64,000 nucleotides of DNA from Cristatella mucedo. Taxonomy: Eukaryota; Bryozoa; Phylactolaemata; Cristatellidae. The stretch lies in NCBI GenBank assembly GCA_009760855.2, contig WPIO01000009.1, positions 7,353,001 through 7,417,000 of the forward strand, written 5' to 3'. Shown here in pieces: positions 23,549 through 35,989 of the stretch. A model generated the notes under the pieces. That model did no database searches. It saw only the letters and a program-made list of their open reading frames with translations, and was not told the DNA's origin. The stretch's first letter is position 1. Each line of letters opens with the position of its first letter. The position numbers and the translations under genes were made by a program.

Positions 23549-26500
23549 TGTGTGTGTTTGTGTGTGTGTCTGTGTGTGTTTGTGTGTGTGTCTTGGTCCG
23601 TGTGTGTGTGTGTGTGTATGTGTGTGTCTGTGACCTCATCGGTCTTGGCGGATGCGATTGTACGTAGCGCTTGTTCTTGAGCCTGCTGTGCGGCGTATGC
23701 CTTTCGTCGTTCTACGCGGCGACGGCGTCCTGTGAATACGATGGCTACAGACGGTGTTTCAGAGCCACTGCGCTGTCAGCCTGTTCCCGCTAGGTACTTG
23801 ATTGCGGCAGATGAGCCGGGGAGAAGAGTGTTAATCGGGGCTAAGGATGTTGGAACCTTGTTTCTTTGGTTTGCAGTAACATCAGTTCTATGCACGTTTA
23901 TAAAATTGTAGAATTATCGAAACAGCCAATACTGAGCCGCATGTCTGTTTGAACAGTCTCTTCTTCAAACACTTTTTGTAAATTCAATTATTAGGCGATG
24001 CTTCTTTTATGTTAATAGTCCTTCGGAGACATTCACTAACATTGAGCTATCATTTAACTTCTGCCGTTGTGTAAAGCCCTGGGTTATGAACTAAAGGATG
24101 AAAGCAATCTTGGCATGCCTAATCTGTTTGGGGAAACCAGGAATGCCAGTGCCTTATTGGTCGTTCTCAATTAAAAAAAATTAGCTGATTTAACAGCCTC
24201 ATTTTTATAGCGGCAGAAGAGCTTTACCGCTGTCACCACCACTTGCAGTTGGCAATAAAGGATCGTCCACTGCAGGATTCGAACCCACGACCTTGGTCAT
24301 GAAGAGCAAGCACCTTACCTCCTGCTGGGCTCTCACGGCCAAGGCAGTGTGTGAGTTGAAGCTTATACAGCATAATCCTTCCTAGCATACCGTAGATTGG
24401 CATCTGGGTGATGGTCGTGTTTATTTATACTGCAATGGTGCTGCGCCTTACTTTTAACTTTTCACTGATTTTGAATGAAATCTAGTTTGCATTGTTTCCA
24501 CCCTGATGTAAAGCAGGTGTAAAGGTTAGGTTATTTAACTGCCTTATTTATATAGCCTCGTGAGGTCACCACCGCCTGTTATGGACAATGGAGGATTGCC
24601 CACTGCAGGACTCGAACCCACGACCATTGTCATGAAGTGCAAGCACCTTACCCCTGGGCTGAGACCCAAGATTCCTTTGTCCTAACTGACATGCATGCGT
24701 TATGATGGCCAAGCGAACGTGCACGTAGTAATGCAAGTTAATTATAGACTTTGCTAAATCCCGACGTGTAGCTTACTAAAATTGGCTACCGAATGCGTAC
24801 CGAAAGCCGCTTAGGCTGTGAGTGCGCCATACAAAACTCTCCTGCGTAACACCCGCATGGTCTTTATGACTTTGTGGAGTTACAGACGGAGATAAATTAT
24901 GTATTAAGTGGTCTGCCATCTTTTTTTCTCAATGTCTGTTTACTTCATCTTTGTAAAGCTGCTATTTGCAATTGCCTGTTCCTTTGCAGCTTGCAAAGGC
25001 GCCCGTGCATGTACATGTTTGCACCCGTCTGTTTGCGCCACTGCGCACCCTCCGGGCCGATGTCCACGTGAGCTTGAGCTCCGGGTTGCAGCCTTTGCCC
25101 CCCCCCCACAGCAATCGTGGGCGCCATGTTCTGTTTTGATGCCTGCGCACATGCCTGCACCCCGCCTGCTCAGCAACCACAGCGAGAGTGCATCGGCTTT
25201 TCTCCTCGCGGCCAGATAAAGACTCGCCTGCAGTCTCGCTCTGCCCAGGCCATAGCCGTCGGCCACCAGCACGACCACTACGGCATGTGGCAGGCGCTGC
25301 GCGAAGTCTACAGCCGGCATGGTCTGCGCGGCCTGTGGCGAGGTGCCAGCGGCGCACTGGCGCGAGTTCTCGTAGGCTCCTCTGCGCAGCTGTCGACGTT
25401 CACTGCAGCGAAACAGTACATCGTCGCAAAAAAGGTAAGTTGCTCGCTCATTGCATTGATCATTTTTGGCTGCTACCGAAGTTTGGCCGGAGTCTTGGGT
25501 TTTTAAACTGTCGCCTGCGTTGTGTGGCACCCACTTTTTATGTACGAGAGAAGTGCCGATAACGAGATTTAGTTCTCTTATGGTGGTGTGCAAAGTTGTA
25601 CTGTGATGGTTATTGTTATTATTTAGTTGTATACAGTCATTGTCATAGTGGCAGCTGAACCAATATTCATTTGTCTTATATGCCTAGTGCACACAAAGGA
25701 AAAAATGGGGTGGTCGTAGGTCAGTGTCAAGCATTTATAGCAATTTGATGGCTCTTGGTGACTGTCAGTGTGGTTGTGGCCATAGGCATTAACGTAGCCG
25801 TTACCAGGATTTTGGCCGAGAAGGAGCTTAGAACGCCGTAGACTTTGTCTATCCCAAAATGAGTGAATTCGTGTGCATATTCTAACCATTTGGGTAGAAA
25901 GCCCATTCAACGTGTCATTATCATTGGAGACCAATGTAAATGGTCAAAACAAAATATTTAAGCACTTGCTACTTCCTGGGTGGAAAAATAAGAAAATACG
26001 GCTGTTTTGCTCCAAAAAGGGTGCAAAGCCAAGAATCAGAACGTTCGAGAAATTGTAAATGCCATGTTTACATGTGCTAATACTGTCTTTTGTATAACCC
26101 CTAAAAGAACCAAATCTCTATTCAGGCGCTTTACAAATTGCTATACTTGTGAAGTAGTAAACAAGAGTTAGTGACAAGCAAGAGGTCATGCTTAGAAAAG
26201 GACGCAAGAAAGTGCAGTTGTCAGGCTTACAATCATGCAAAGGCACACGAGAGGACACTTGATGCCACAGATCGTTACGGTCCCTTTAATAACATGTAGT
26301 GAGTCACATCACATACAGGGAGCATGTAAAGCATGGAGGAAAAAAAGACTATTTCACTCGGGCACAGGAAAAGCTGAGTGGAACGGATGCATGCTTAACT
26401 AAGACTTGAGAATGCAAAACAGAACAGAAGCAAGCTCCAGACTTCCGGTGCATGCGAGCAGAAGGCATGATCACCAAAAGATTTCAATGTAGTTCAAGGT

Positions 26501-29500
26501 ATGCCGTGACGATTGGAAGCCGACAAGCAGATGGTTCGAGAGTACACTGGAGAAGTGGGGAGGTTGGATAGGTAGGTAAAGCTAGTGAACCGACCGGTAG
26601 GCCCGAAAGAGGCTACTGAAGTCGATTCGATCCTTGATAGGGTGCCAGTGAAGCTCGAGCAAAAATTATGTGGTGTGGCAGCTGTGCCGTTGACGTCAGA
26701 CAGTCCTAATTGCAGAATTTTGCAGCAATTGCTGCCAATTAAGGACACACGCAGGGAGTCCTTAATAAAGGGAATTGCAGTAATCTAGGTGGGGTGTCAC
26801 AAATGCGTGAACTATATTGGCTGTCTTACTCTCGTCTAACGAGGCCCTGATTTTGTCAACATTCCTCAATTGAAAGAAGGCCGACTGTATTGAAAGTAAT
26901 GTGGTCATCCATGTACAAGTCTTTTTAGAGCGGCACACTCGCATTACAGGCAGACCTCACTGGAGTGATGCTAGATGAACCGTTCTTGTGGGTGAGGTCT
27001 TCTGACTTAAGGGTGTCATTAGGTTTGCCCATTTTACTGTTTCGTCGATCTTACTATCACTTCAGAAAGTTTCTGGCTATTGAAGCGGCGCCGTGCTAGA
27101 TCAATTTGGACGACTTGCTAGATTAATTCGGATGACTAGGGACCGAGCATGTAAATAATTTTTGCTTAAGCAGCTTAAAAGCCTGTCATATAGTAAGAGT
27201 TAATTGCGTTCAGGACGATGAGCCAAACTGAAGCTTCGTGCGAGGCTTTGAAGTTTGTGCATTCGTTGGCATTTCTGTGGTGTCCTCGGCCCGTACGAGA
27301 GTTGTTGCTGTCATTGAGAAGTGCCTAGAAAGGGGTTGAGTTCTCTGGGGGAGCTATATAGCAAATGTATTATTATTATTACTACATGGCTGATGATCCT
27401 GGATGCATTTAACCTTCCACTGCTGTCGAATAGAGTTCTCTACCCTGTAGACTCTTAAAAGTATGGCCGCTCTTCGTTGCCACTGTGTTTTGCTACTATG
27501 TGCATACCTGCCTGCATGTGTTGGTGCTGCTCCTACTAGGTGCCTAGCCATGATTTTAAGGTTCAAGGTTTCATCGGCAATTGTCGTGCAGTGGTAAGGA
27601 CTAGCACCGTTTTCGGCCTGGCTTTGTCCATACGTGGATGCCTCTATAACCGTTATAACACCGTCCTTGTGCTAACGTTGTCGATGCTTGCAGCAAGGTG
27701 GGTAAGTTAGTCAAAGGCAAAGCAAGGCTGAGAAAGTCAAGCTAATAGGTAGAGCCGACGGTCTTCGGCATAGAAAAGAAAGCCAAGATGGTATCTGACT
27801 ATGACGTTGGCCATGGGGAGAGTATAGATAGTGAAAAGAAGGAGACCAAAGACCTGCAGCCATTTACAGAACCTCTACACTCTGACATGTCTCTCCGAGT
27901 TCGGACCTAACCCGGTGTAGTCTGTGATGGTTGGGTGTGTCAAGAGGTTCCCCCCTAAGGATCTGGTGGCCAATTGTGGCACATTATGCTTAGAAATCTA
28001 GGAGTGCTTTTAGTGAGGCCCTACCCTAATCAGCATTGTTCTGAAGATCATTGTAAAATCTCGGCAGGGCCATTTTTAGGGCACTGTTAGCTCTAAATAG
28101 CTAGCAGGACGAGATGAACTGGTATTATCGTATAACTGCTGGGCCACCACTCGGTTCTGGTGTCTGATAGGAATGCCAAGCGGTAGTCTAGTCGGAAGTT
28201 ACTTAGGTTCTCGTGATCTAGAGTCGGCCTGGGTGGCTTGAGTACTGCTGTTTGCAGAGGGGCATTGACTTCATCGGTAACAAGCATATATTTCCAGTAT
28301 CTGTTACGGTGGGCAGAAACAGATCTATCCACTTCTAAACTGTGGCTCTGGCTTCAAATGCATTGTTTTTAGTGACCTATCAATGACTTAATGAACCTTG
28401 GATCAATATTTAGAGTTGTATAGCTAGGTTCACACTTCAACACTTTGGTCATACTAGAAATCTTCGTGTTACAACAGCTATATCTTTTTTGCATTATTTA
28501 TTACATTCCTATAATTTATTTTGACCTAACTGAAGCAATTTCCACATCTCTTTATGATGGCATTGTGCTCCGTAGGTACAACAACGAAATTCACTGCAGT
28601 TGACAATAATTTTCTTTCAAATCATGGCAGTTGCTTGTATCACTTCTGAGAAATGCTGTTCACCCTGATTGTTATAGCTATGAGAAGTGTTTGACTGAGC
28701 TGTGTAGTACCCCAGCAGCAGTAATAACTTGTATAGGTCTCTCTTCATCAACAGTATTAGGGGCCCGGAAGCAGTGGAGTAAAATACTGACAGAGTAAAA
28801 CACTGCAAGCTGCTCTTTTAATGTGGTTTTTATAAATGCCTACATTGAGATTTGACCGTGTTCTGTAAGTCCAGGGGGTACCTAACCAGATCAGATAGGT
28901 AATGTACTGATTAAATGTAATGCTGCACATATGGTTTGCAAATGCTGCCTGTTTTGGGCTTAGGGTCCGTAAACAGTCGCGATCAGAGATAGCATCCTTC
29001 GTTTCGCAGCTTTTAGTTAGAGTACGGCAGCAGAAGTGCCTATGCATAATTACAGCCATTACCCACTGTTTTTCTGCTTTTTATTTACACTAATGATTTC
29101 GTAGTGCATCAAGAGTCATCGTTGTACTGAGAACTTTGTTTGGGCCCTGGAGGAGGGTACCAATGCATCTATACTCAGCTTGGCTGTATCCCAGCAGACA
29201 TCAAAGCAACCTTTAGAGGGAAAAGCCGAGGGGTGTGGAGTTATGCCCCACCCATATAGGAGTTACCTCCCTCACAGCACATTTATTGAAATTTCTCAAA
29301 TACTAATTGAACTACCTTATACATCCAACATATTCATTACTATTCATTCTAGAGATATGTCAAACCTCTCAAAAGATGTGGGACATTTTTTTAACAGCAA
29401 TGTTTTTGTAAAAAGTAAATAAAAAAAATTGTGACGTTTAAAAATCACATTAATCAGCAAAAGTCGATCATGTGACATTGAAGGACAGCAGCGCTATACT

Positions 29501-32500
29501 TACTTGACATAGAACCAAACTGAGAGACATAATCAACAAGCAAGTCGACCAGAGCATATATTCCAAATTTCAAGTCAATGTGGCCGTAATTAGCCAAGCT
29601 GTAGCATCTCAAAGGTGGAAAGTCTGACTGTTCAGGAAGCACAGTCAAAGTTGCCAGCTTATAGCTCAACCAGCTGGCAGCACATACCTTGATCTCAAAA
29701 AGCCCATAGCGGTCATAATTAGTTGCAAATGCTATCAATATATCTTTCCGGGGGAGTTCAGAGATAAAGCTGTCATTGTGGATGATGAAAATGAGGTTGG
29801 CCTCCCTCTGCCAGCATTTATCATTGCAGCCTCCAGAGCCCAAACCAGAGGTTTAGGCAATTGTAAAGACAACCAAAGACCAGGAGACAATCGAAGACCA
29901 ACTAGGTACCAAGCTGGCATGTATTAGCAGTCCAAGCTGCTGAGTGAAGAGACAATAGCCTTGAAAAAGGCATTTGCCTGTCTTCGACGCAGACAGTCTA
30001 TCGGCTCTGACCAAGACAGTACCCGGTGGCAGACAGACACGTGATCAACCCTAAGCGATTGCTAGCAGCTTGGCAATGAGAACTAAGGACCAATATGCAC
30101 CCGAGACGGCTGAAATGATGTGTAAGCACAAACAATCATGCATTTCAAATTTCAAGTTTATCGGACCACTGTTGTAGGAGATATGACATAAGCATGATAC
30201 CGAGGGTAGGCACGGTAGCTCCCGTATCGCCCGCAGTCTTTAAAAAAGTAACAAAATGCCAATATTAAAAAGACATTGCACCGACCCGTAGCCATTTATT
30301 GGCATTTTGGCGCTCCCTCTAGATTATGAGCATGCCTCAGAGAGCCTCATAGACACTGTGGACACTGCCGGACAGTCGACTACACATATAAGAATATCAG
30401 AATTTATAGGAATACTCTGCCTATAAGAATAGCGGTTGTGTCCCGGATTTTTTGCAATATTAGTCTCACTATGGGAATACTGCACAGATTAGAATGCCTA
30501 TTTGCCGACCCAAGCATACTCTCGTAAGCGGGGTCGACTGTCGTATAGTCGTATAGTGTCTATTGACCGGAAAAAATCCTGTAGTCAGTGAGGATTTCAA
30601 TCTAGGATTTAGATTCTGCAATGCTAACCTTTGGGCCACCTGTATGACCCATAAGAATTGCGTGTTGATCACGTGGATAATGTGCCTGCAAAATCCGTGT
30701 TAATCACGAGGGCAATGTGCCACATAACAGTTACCTAATTATAAAATCGTGAAAGCAGTAACGAGTGGAATGAAAAAGGCCTAATGCCTAATTTCGATGA
30801 TCCATTTTCCAGAGCTCAAATTGCACAATAGGATTTGCTAGTCAACAGAGATGTCTCTCGTGCATGCAATCTGACGATACTTTGCAGAATTGCTGAAATG
30901 ATGCCAAGACCTGTTGCATGCGATTCTCATACAGGTGCATGCAGCCACTAAGTTTGTATGACCGGCACGTGCATGCATCAGATGAGCATTCACCCGTAGC
31001 AGCTAAAATATGTTACTAGATGTGTTCGTTTTTTGTCTGCTACAGATAATGGCTGCTATGAGTAAAGTGTTCAACAACTTTGCCATGTACGGCCGGGTAC
31101 CACCACAATTTGCCATAATTTTAGCCAAGCACTTCTTCACCAGTTGAGTGCTACCGATTGCACCAGTTACCGAAAAAAAATATATATATATGCTCCTTGG
31201 CTTGGGTTGCAGTTAAACTTTTGATCCTCAGCACCGACAAGGACCGACCGGCAGACACATCCCATGTTTGCATCGATGCATTCTGTAAATAAAGTTCAAG
31301 TATGGTTATGCTTACCAAACCAAAATCCAAGATGCAGAAAAATTTATAAAGACAGCTGAGCCCAACTTATATTCCAAATTGCACGACGATTGGGGTCGTT
31401 TTGATCAAGCTGTAGAATTTTCAAGGTATAAAATACCACTGTTGGGAAAGCACTCAGAGAAGAAAACTGATCATGTAAAAGCAAGCAGATAATGTCGTGA
31501 TGATGAGGAAGCCCCAGTTACTCGGTTTACCATCATACAACTTTAAAGCACATGCAAATGAGTGTTGTCTGTGTGTATAGCAAATTTTTATTAAATTATA
31601 TATATATATATATATATATTAATGAAAATTTAGTGTGCAAAATTAGCAGTGCTGCTTAAGCTCATTAAACAGCAGGGCATGAGCTTCTGATCGTAAGTGA
31701 GCGCAGTTGAGCTGTCCTCGGTCCTTTGCTGTTCTCCATTTGTACTCAACCCTCTGGGAAAAGTGATTCGGGCCCATGGAATAGGCTATCACTTTTATGC
31801 TGAAGATACTCAACTTTATTTGTCTTTTAAACTTTCGGAATCTGCCTCAGCTGCTGATAAACTGAATGCTTGCCTTTGCAGACATTCGATCTTGGATATC
31901 GGTAAATTTCCTTAAACTAAACGACGATAAAACAGAACTGCTACTTGTAGGACACCCCAATGGTGTGGCTGGTCTGGAAGGCTTTCGTCTCCTAATAGGT
32001 GATGCTGTTGTGCAACCATCACCTGGTGCTCGGAATTTAGGTGTCGTGTTCGACAGCTGCCTAAATTTTGAAAGTTTCGTTTAGAGGACTGCCTCCACAG
32101 CTAGCCATCACGTCCGATCTCAGTCTAATATATCACGTCCGATCTCAGTCGAAGATTAGGAACCTTCTTCCACAGTGGCTTGTAAAAAATTTAACTAGCT
32201 CCTTAGTTTTGTCTTGGCTAGATTGATCTTTCTCTCTCTCACACACACACACACGCCCACCGTTGGCATATTGACGGTCCCTCGGCCGCTGCTACGGCTC
32301 TATTCAGAGAGAAGCGTGTAACTTGTTGCTCATCTGTACTCCAGAAAGCCACGATGACACGATGATGCGTTGTCACGCCGGAGTGCTTGGGACTCAGTCG
32401 GTGGCTAGCTGAGTGCATCTCAGCTGGTAGAGCAGCAGCGGAGGTGGCGACTTCGTCATCTAAGTGAGTGAACGGTTGAGTGAGTAGCGACCAGTAGCGA

Positions 32501-34105
32501 GGAAGTACCTGCCACGTGACAGCTGGAAAGAGCACGTGTCAGAAAGTGGCCGGTCTGTCGGTGACGTGTTGGTGACCAACTGGGCGTTTCTAGGTCTTTG
32601 CATGGCTCGTTGGCTATGCTAATGTTGTCGCGATGACGATCTAAAAAAAAACTAAGTACTTTTACTTTGTGTCGTGCCCTAAGAGAACTCGATCTCTATT
32701 CAGGCGTTGCACATATGCCGCAGGGCTCGTTGAAGGCGAGCAACACTCACTTTTTTCCCCCTCCCCATACACTGATATTGTGTGCTGGCACGTCGCTCGC
32801 TCAGCTCTTTGTGAGCCTCCTCCCCACTACCACCACCACATCGCAGCCATCTGCTAGTCTCACTCGCTTATCCGATGAGGCCTGAAGGAATGAAACGGTC
32901 TGGGGCCAGTTCGTTTACCCCCTTCCCCCGTGCGTCCGGACGCCGCGCCGGCTGCTTCTATTCCTGGGCCGCATGTGCTCTTACTTTGCGCTGTTCGCCC
33001 TAGCCAGTGGAGCCGATTTTTTCTGAGTCGTGCTCACTAGCTACGCTGGGTGATCGATGACTGACTGCTCTACCGTGTCGATGCTGTCGGCTCGGCACTG
33101 CCTCGCCTCCGGGGTGAGCTGCCGCAGCTGCGCTATCTGCATTCCTGTGCACGAATGCTCTGCCAGGCCGCTAGATTTACTGATTTTTCTTTAGTGATCG
33201 ATGAGTGTTAGTGGCAGCCACTCTTGCTTTGCTAGTCGTAGACTGTGAAACAAGCGTCCTCTCGTCTGGCTCGACCGTGCAGACTTCGTTCTTCCACTGT
33301 CTCCTTGGAGTGCAACTTGGGTTTGGCGGCCTTCGCGTGGCCGTGCTCTGAAAACAGCTCGGCATTTTGAATGCACCGCAGGGAACCTCTGTGTGACACC
33401 CTCACACAGACATTGTGGCTATGTAGAGCTACTGGTGGACCTATGTAAATAAGTGTTTTCGTTGGCATCCGGTAGGCAGGCTAGCAACTCTTTCGGTGTC
33501 TCTCTTTCGGTCAGCTCCTTGACCTTGTTTGCGTGCACAGCTACGCTGTAGATTTTAAATCACTGTACACTATCGGCGAGTATTTCAGTAGTAGTTTGTT
33601 AACCCCTATTGTATAGGCGGTTTAATGTCCATGCATCAGGGCTACTCTCTATTCAGACACTTGCTTCACATATGCCACGTGGCTCGAGCCCACGACCTCT
33701 GCCAGAACTTGGTCGGGGTGAGCACCTTAACCACTGGGCCAGACCAACATTGGCCACTTTTATCTCTTGCAGACTTTCAAAGAAGGCAGCTGGCTGAATG
33801 CACTGTTTGCGAGCATGGTCAGCGGCTGTGTGGCCACGACGTGCATGACGCCATTTGACGTGGTATCCACGAGGCTGTACAACCAGCGAGTCGACCATGC
33901 TACCGGCACCGGCATGCTCTACAAAGGCGTGGCCGACTGCTTCCGAAAGACGTACGCTGCCGAAGGACTGTGGGGATTCTACAAGGGCTGGACCGCCAGC
34001 TTCTTTCGCCTGGGACCGCACACCGTGCTGAGCCTGGTCTTCTGGGACAGGCTCCGCTATGGCTACTTCGAATTGCTAGGTCGAGGACTCACCAAAACTT
34101 CGTAG
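22951..34105 (+). CDS. SLC25A35: SLC25A35-like mitochondrial carrier (complete, 3 exons)
   Basis: Inner-membrane carrier of the SLC25 family, closest to human SLC25A35/A34; the substrate is not settled for this subgroup. Exons 22951-23346, 25216-25434 and 33773-34105 (with stop), all AG/GT and in phase 0, give 315 aa against 300 in human. The three carrier repeats each show their helix motif: [11 protein letters not shown] (residues 25-35), SPIYMIKTRLQ at the exon 1/2 junction, and [13 protein letters not shown] in exon 3. The second motif has Tyr where most carriers have Asp or Glu, as in human SLC25A35. Other family blocks are [35 protein letters not shown] and [14 protein letters not shown]. 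Intron 1 begins with a long TG repeat. Intron 2 is 8.3 kb, and a SINE-B ends about 24 bases before exon 3. A paralogue starts at 62546. I saw no AATAAA soon after the stop. Confidence 0.95.
23384..23634 (+). repeat. Long TG-rich microsatellite at the start of SLC25A35-like intron 1
   Basis: About 250 bases of TG repeats broken by TC and TT variants, starting some 37 bases after the exon 1 donor at 23347. The long ORFs here on both strands are low-complexity artefacts. Confidence 0.95.
24181..24343 (-). mobile_element. SINE-A in SLC25A35-like intron 1
   Basis: Reverse complement: TTAGCTGATTTAACAGCC tail after an A-run, body, box B as GATTCGAACCC, and a decayed head ending near TCTCACGGCC. Confidence 0.88.
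24526..24666 (-). mobile_element. SINE-A, diverged, in SLC25A35-like intron 1
   Basis: Shortened copy: ATTTAACTGCCTTATTTATA tail, box B as GACTCGAACCC and head remnant CACCTTACCCCTGGGCTGAG. About 185 bases downstream of the previous SINE-A, in the same orientation. Confidence 0.78.
24786..24898 (+). mobile_element. L2-B 3' tail fragment
   Basis: Shares CTACCGAATGCGTACC, CTCTCCTGCGTAACACCC and GTTACAGACGGAGATA with 46296-46410, where the same sequence follows an L2-B coding end. It is therefore a strongly 5'-truncated L2-B copy. It lies in intron 1 of the SLC25A35-like gene. Confidence 0.7.
26095..27010 (-). mobile_element. L2-like retrotransposon fragment (diverged lineage), SLC25A35-like intron 2
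   Basis: Starts with an antisense L2 tail (AACCAAATCTCTATTCAGGCGCTTTAC) that resembles the SINE-B tail more closely than L2-A does. Further in, the minus strand reads [15 protein letters not shown] and [14 protein letters not shown], the RT C-terminal LDYCNSL motif. Frames are broken. Confidence 0.7.
28085..28345 (-). mobile_element. L2-A RT fragment, antisense
   Basis: Minus strand reads [11 protein letters not shown] followed by a LAFLSDT-like block, matching the LDQENLSNYRPVSLLPFLSK block of the L2-A copy at 36095-36155. Internal fragment without 3' tail. Confidence 0.65.
31599..31620. repeat. TA microsatellite
   Basis: About ten TA units, SLC25A35-like intron 2, just before the L2-B fragment. 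Confidence 0.85.
31700..32225 (+). mobile_element. L2-B reverse transcriptase fragment, sense
   Basis: In two overlapping frames the plus strand reads [14 protein letters not shown], the catalytic YADD box with A-E-D in place of A-D-D. It continues with [15 protein letters not shown] and [13 protein letters not shown], characteristic of L2/CR1-type LINEs. 5' and 3' truncated, with frameshifts. In SLC25A35-like intron 2. Confidence 0.85.
32669..32735 (-). mobile_element. SINE-B tail fragment, antisense
   Basis: Only the L2-like tail (CCTAAGAGAACTCGATCTCTATTCAGGCG) and the start of the body are present; box B is lost. Confidence 0.6.
32736..33600. other. SLC25A35-like intron 2, GC-richer part, nothing recognised
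   Basis: No exon or repeat could be assigned on either strand. Confidence 0.45.
33608..33748 (-). mobile_element. SINE-B adjoining the SLC25A35-like exon 3 acceptor
   Basis: Antisense to the gene: box B GGCTCGAGCCC at about 33682, box A region as CCTTAACCACTGGGCCAGACC. It ends about 24 bases before exon 3 (33773). The CTTAAC within the SINE head is in the right place to act as a branch point. Confidence 0.82.
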
Positions 34106-35275
34106 CCCGGAAGTGCAGGTCTGACCGGCACTGGCTGGCTTAACATCGAGCAGGATGCTTATCTCGCTGCTTCGGCCACTTTTTTTTTGAGGACTTAGGC
34201 AGTAGACAGTCGGCTCTATTTTTGGCCGGTTTCTGTGATCGATGCAGACCGTGTGTAAGCTACGCACATACCCATGCCACACCACTTCACCCAACTCATC
34301 TACCGGTAATGTACAATTTCGACATATGTTCGGCATGCGGCCTTTGCTGGCGTTGCCGATGTGACCCCGTGGTTGGTGCTGCAGTTGGGTCGCTCGATCG
34401 GGCTCGACTAACTGTGTTGCAATAGATCTGACGAGATCACGCTGTTTTACATCACTTTTACTGTGTCTCATTGGCTTTTTTCTGAGCTGTGGCCAGTGGG
34501 TCACGAGCCGTGAGCCGAGGCTCTATTGCCGCAAGCATCGCCTCAGCCACTCGCGAACCCGGCTCATCCCCTCGCTAGGCAGGCAAGCTTACTTACGGTC
34601 TACGGCCTACTCGCTCGTTCCGGTCTCGCTCGTTACGGTGCTTCCCAAGTAGAAATGCATAGAAATGCAATGAATGCGCTCGAAGCTGACTGGTCGGGCG
34701 ATGTAGAAGATGTGCTCTTTAAGTGTGCATCCGCATTACATGCACGTATGATCGTGCGTGCATGCTTGTACCTGCGAACTCGTGCGTGGGTGGGCGCCTG
34801 CAGGCCTTAGCGTGTCCCCTTACTCTCGCATGACTGCTTCAGCAGTGCGCTCACGTTTGTGCGCTTGCGTGTGCCGTATGTTTGTCTTTGCTTACGAGAA
34901 TTCTAGCAGGCTCGAGGATCGAATTTCGGGATCCTATTGTCGTGCAATATACGCAAGAGCAGTTAAGCATGCACGCAAAATCTTTGAATGAACGTGACCT
35001 TGCTTACCTCCACGTGCCACGTTGATTTGAGGTGATAATGTAGTTGAGATGCAAGAAGTACGAGATGCCGAAAATACATTCAGCTACTGTCACACGAACT
35101 ACTATTCAAAATGCAACAAATACGTTCAGTCTGTTATCTGGTTAGCGTTCGATCGTACCTCTTGTCGAAAATGCTTGCTGCAGGCTGACATGACATCTCT
35201 TGGGGGCAGCTTTATTTCTTTTCGAGAAATTTGTCTGCATCAGCACTGCTTTTCAGCTTAGAGACACTAGAAGCC
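34106..35275 (+). other. 3' flank and likely 3' UTR of the SLC25A35-like gene
   Basis: Follows the stop codon. No canonical AATAAA was noticed, so the transcript end cannot be placed. No further gene recognised. Confidence 0.35.
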
Positions 35276-35636
35276 CCTCAGCAGACGTCTAGGTGAACCG
35301 TAGCTGCACTTCATGAGGTCTGTGCCTGGTCGACGAATGTTCTCTTTGCCGCGGTAAGGCCAGTGCCGACGAGCACGAATTTGCTGACTGAATTTGCCGA
35401 TGGGGTGTCTCTCTTTGAGACTGGCTGACAATCGCTCCTTGTGTGCTACTGCGAATGTGCCAGAAGAGCCACTGGGAATGGCAACGAAAGAAAGTAAAGA
35501 GATAGATGAAAAGGGTGGATTTATCTCGAAAGTTCAAATGAAACAATTTGATCTTCGGTTTCAAGCTAAGCTCAACGTTCGATCCACTACTTTCACCAAA
35601 GACATGGCCATCATGCCAGCTAGACCACTAACCACA

Positions 35637-35830
35637 TTTGCATGCTGACCCGGTGCATGTCACCCCTAACCATATTATTCATTTTGTTTATTTTTCAAGC
35701 ATGATTTTACTTAGCATTCAATTGCATTTTCATTCCCTTTGCAGCAAATCTAAAGTGCCTAGAAAGAGATTAAGTTCTCTGAGGGTGCTTTATCAAGTGC
35801 AATATTATTATTATTATTATCATTAGATCT
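35637..35830 (+). mobile_element. L2-A 3' end, sense
   Basis: 3' UTR from GCATGCTGACCCGGTGCATG through AGAAAGAGATTAAGTTCTC to a terminal ATT run. No coding part is left. It lies inside the inverted-repeat pair. Confidence 0.85.
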
Positions 35831-35989
35831 TCTTGGTGAACTTGGCTCGGTTCCATCGGCTGAGCTTCTCGGGGGATGTTAGCTACCCTTCCCCCCAGAC
35901 AGGACCCCTTTGGCCTCACCTCCCCCACCCCGAATCCTGGTATCTCTTGCCTATTCCTACTGTCCTGCTCCTACTTTGCATTGATCTGC

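Larger units (their letters stand above)
27011..31690. other. SLC25A35-like intron 2, mostly unrecognised
   Basis: Apart from the L2 fragment at 28085-28345, no family was identified. Two stretches (about 29530-29645 and 31350-31450) share ATTCCAAATT and AAGCTGTAG-type blocks and may be copies of an old repeat. Short TA runs lie at 31177-31190 and 31599-31620. Confidence 0.5.

Noticed and set aside
23217-23680. Cysteine-valine and histidine-threonine repeat proteins
   Set aside because: Translations of the TG/CA microsatellite in intron 1 of the carrier gene.
29454-29843. 129-codon frame on the minus strand in the carrier's intron 2
   Set aside because: No family recognised; part of it is shared with a repeat-like stretch near 31350, so it is more likely an old repeat than a gene.
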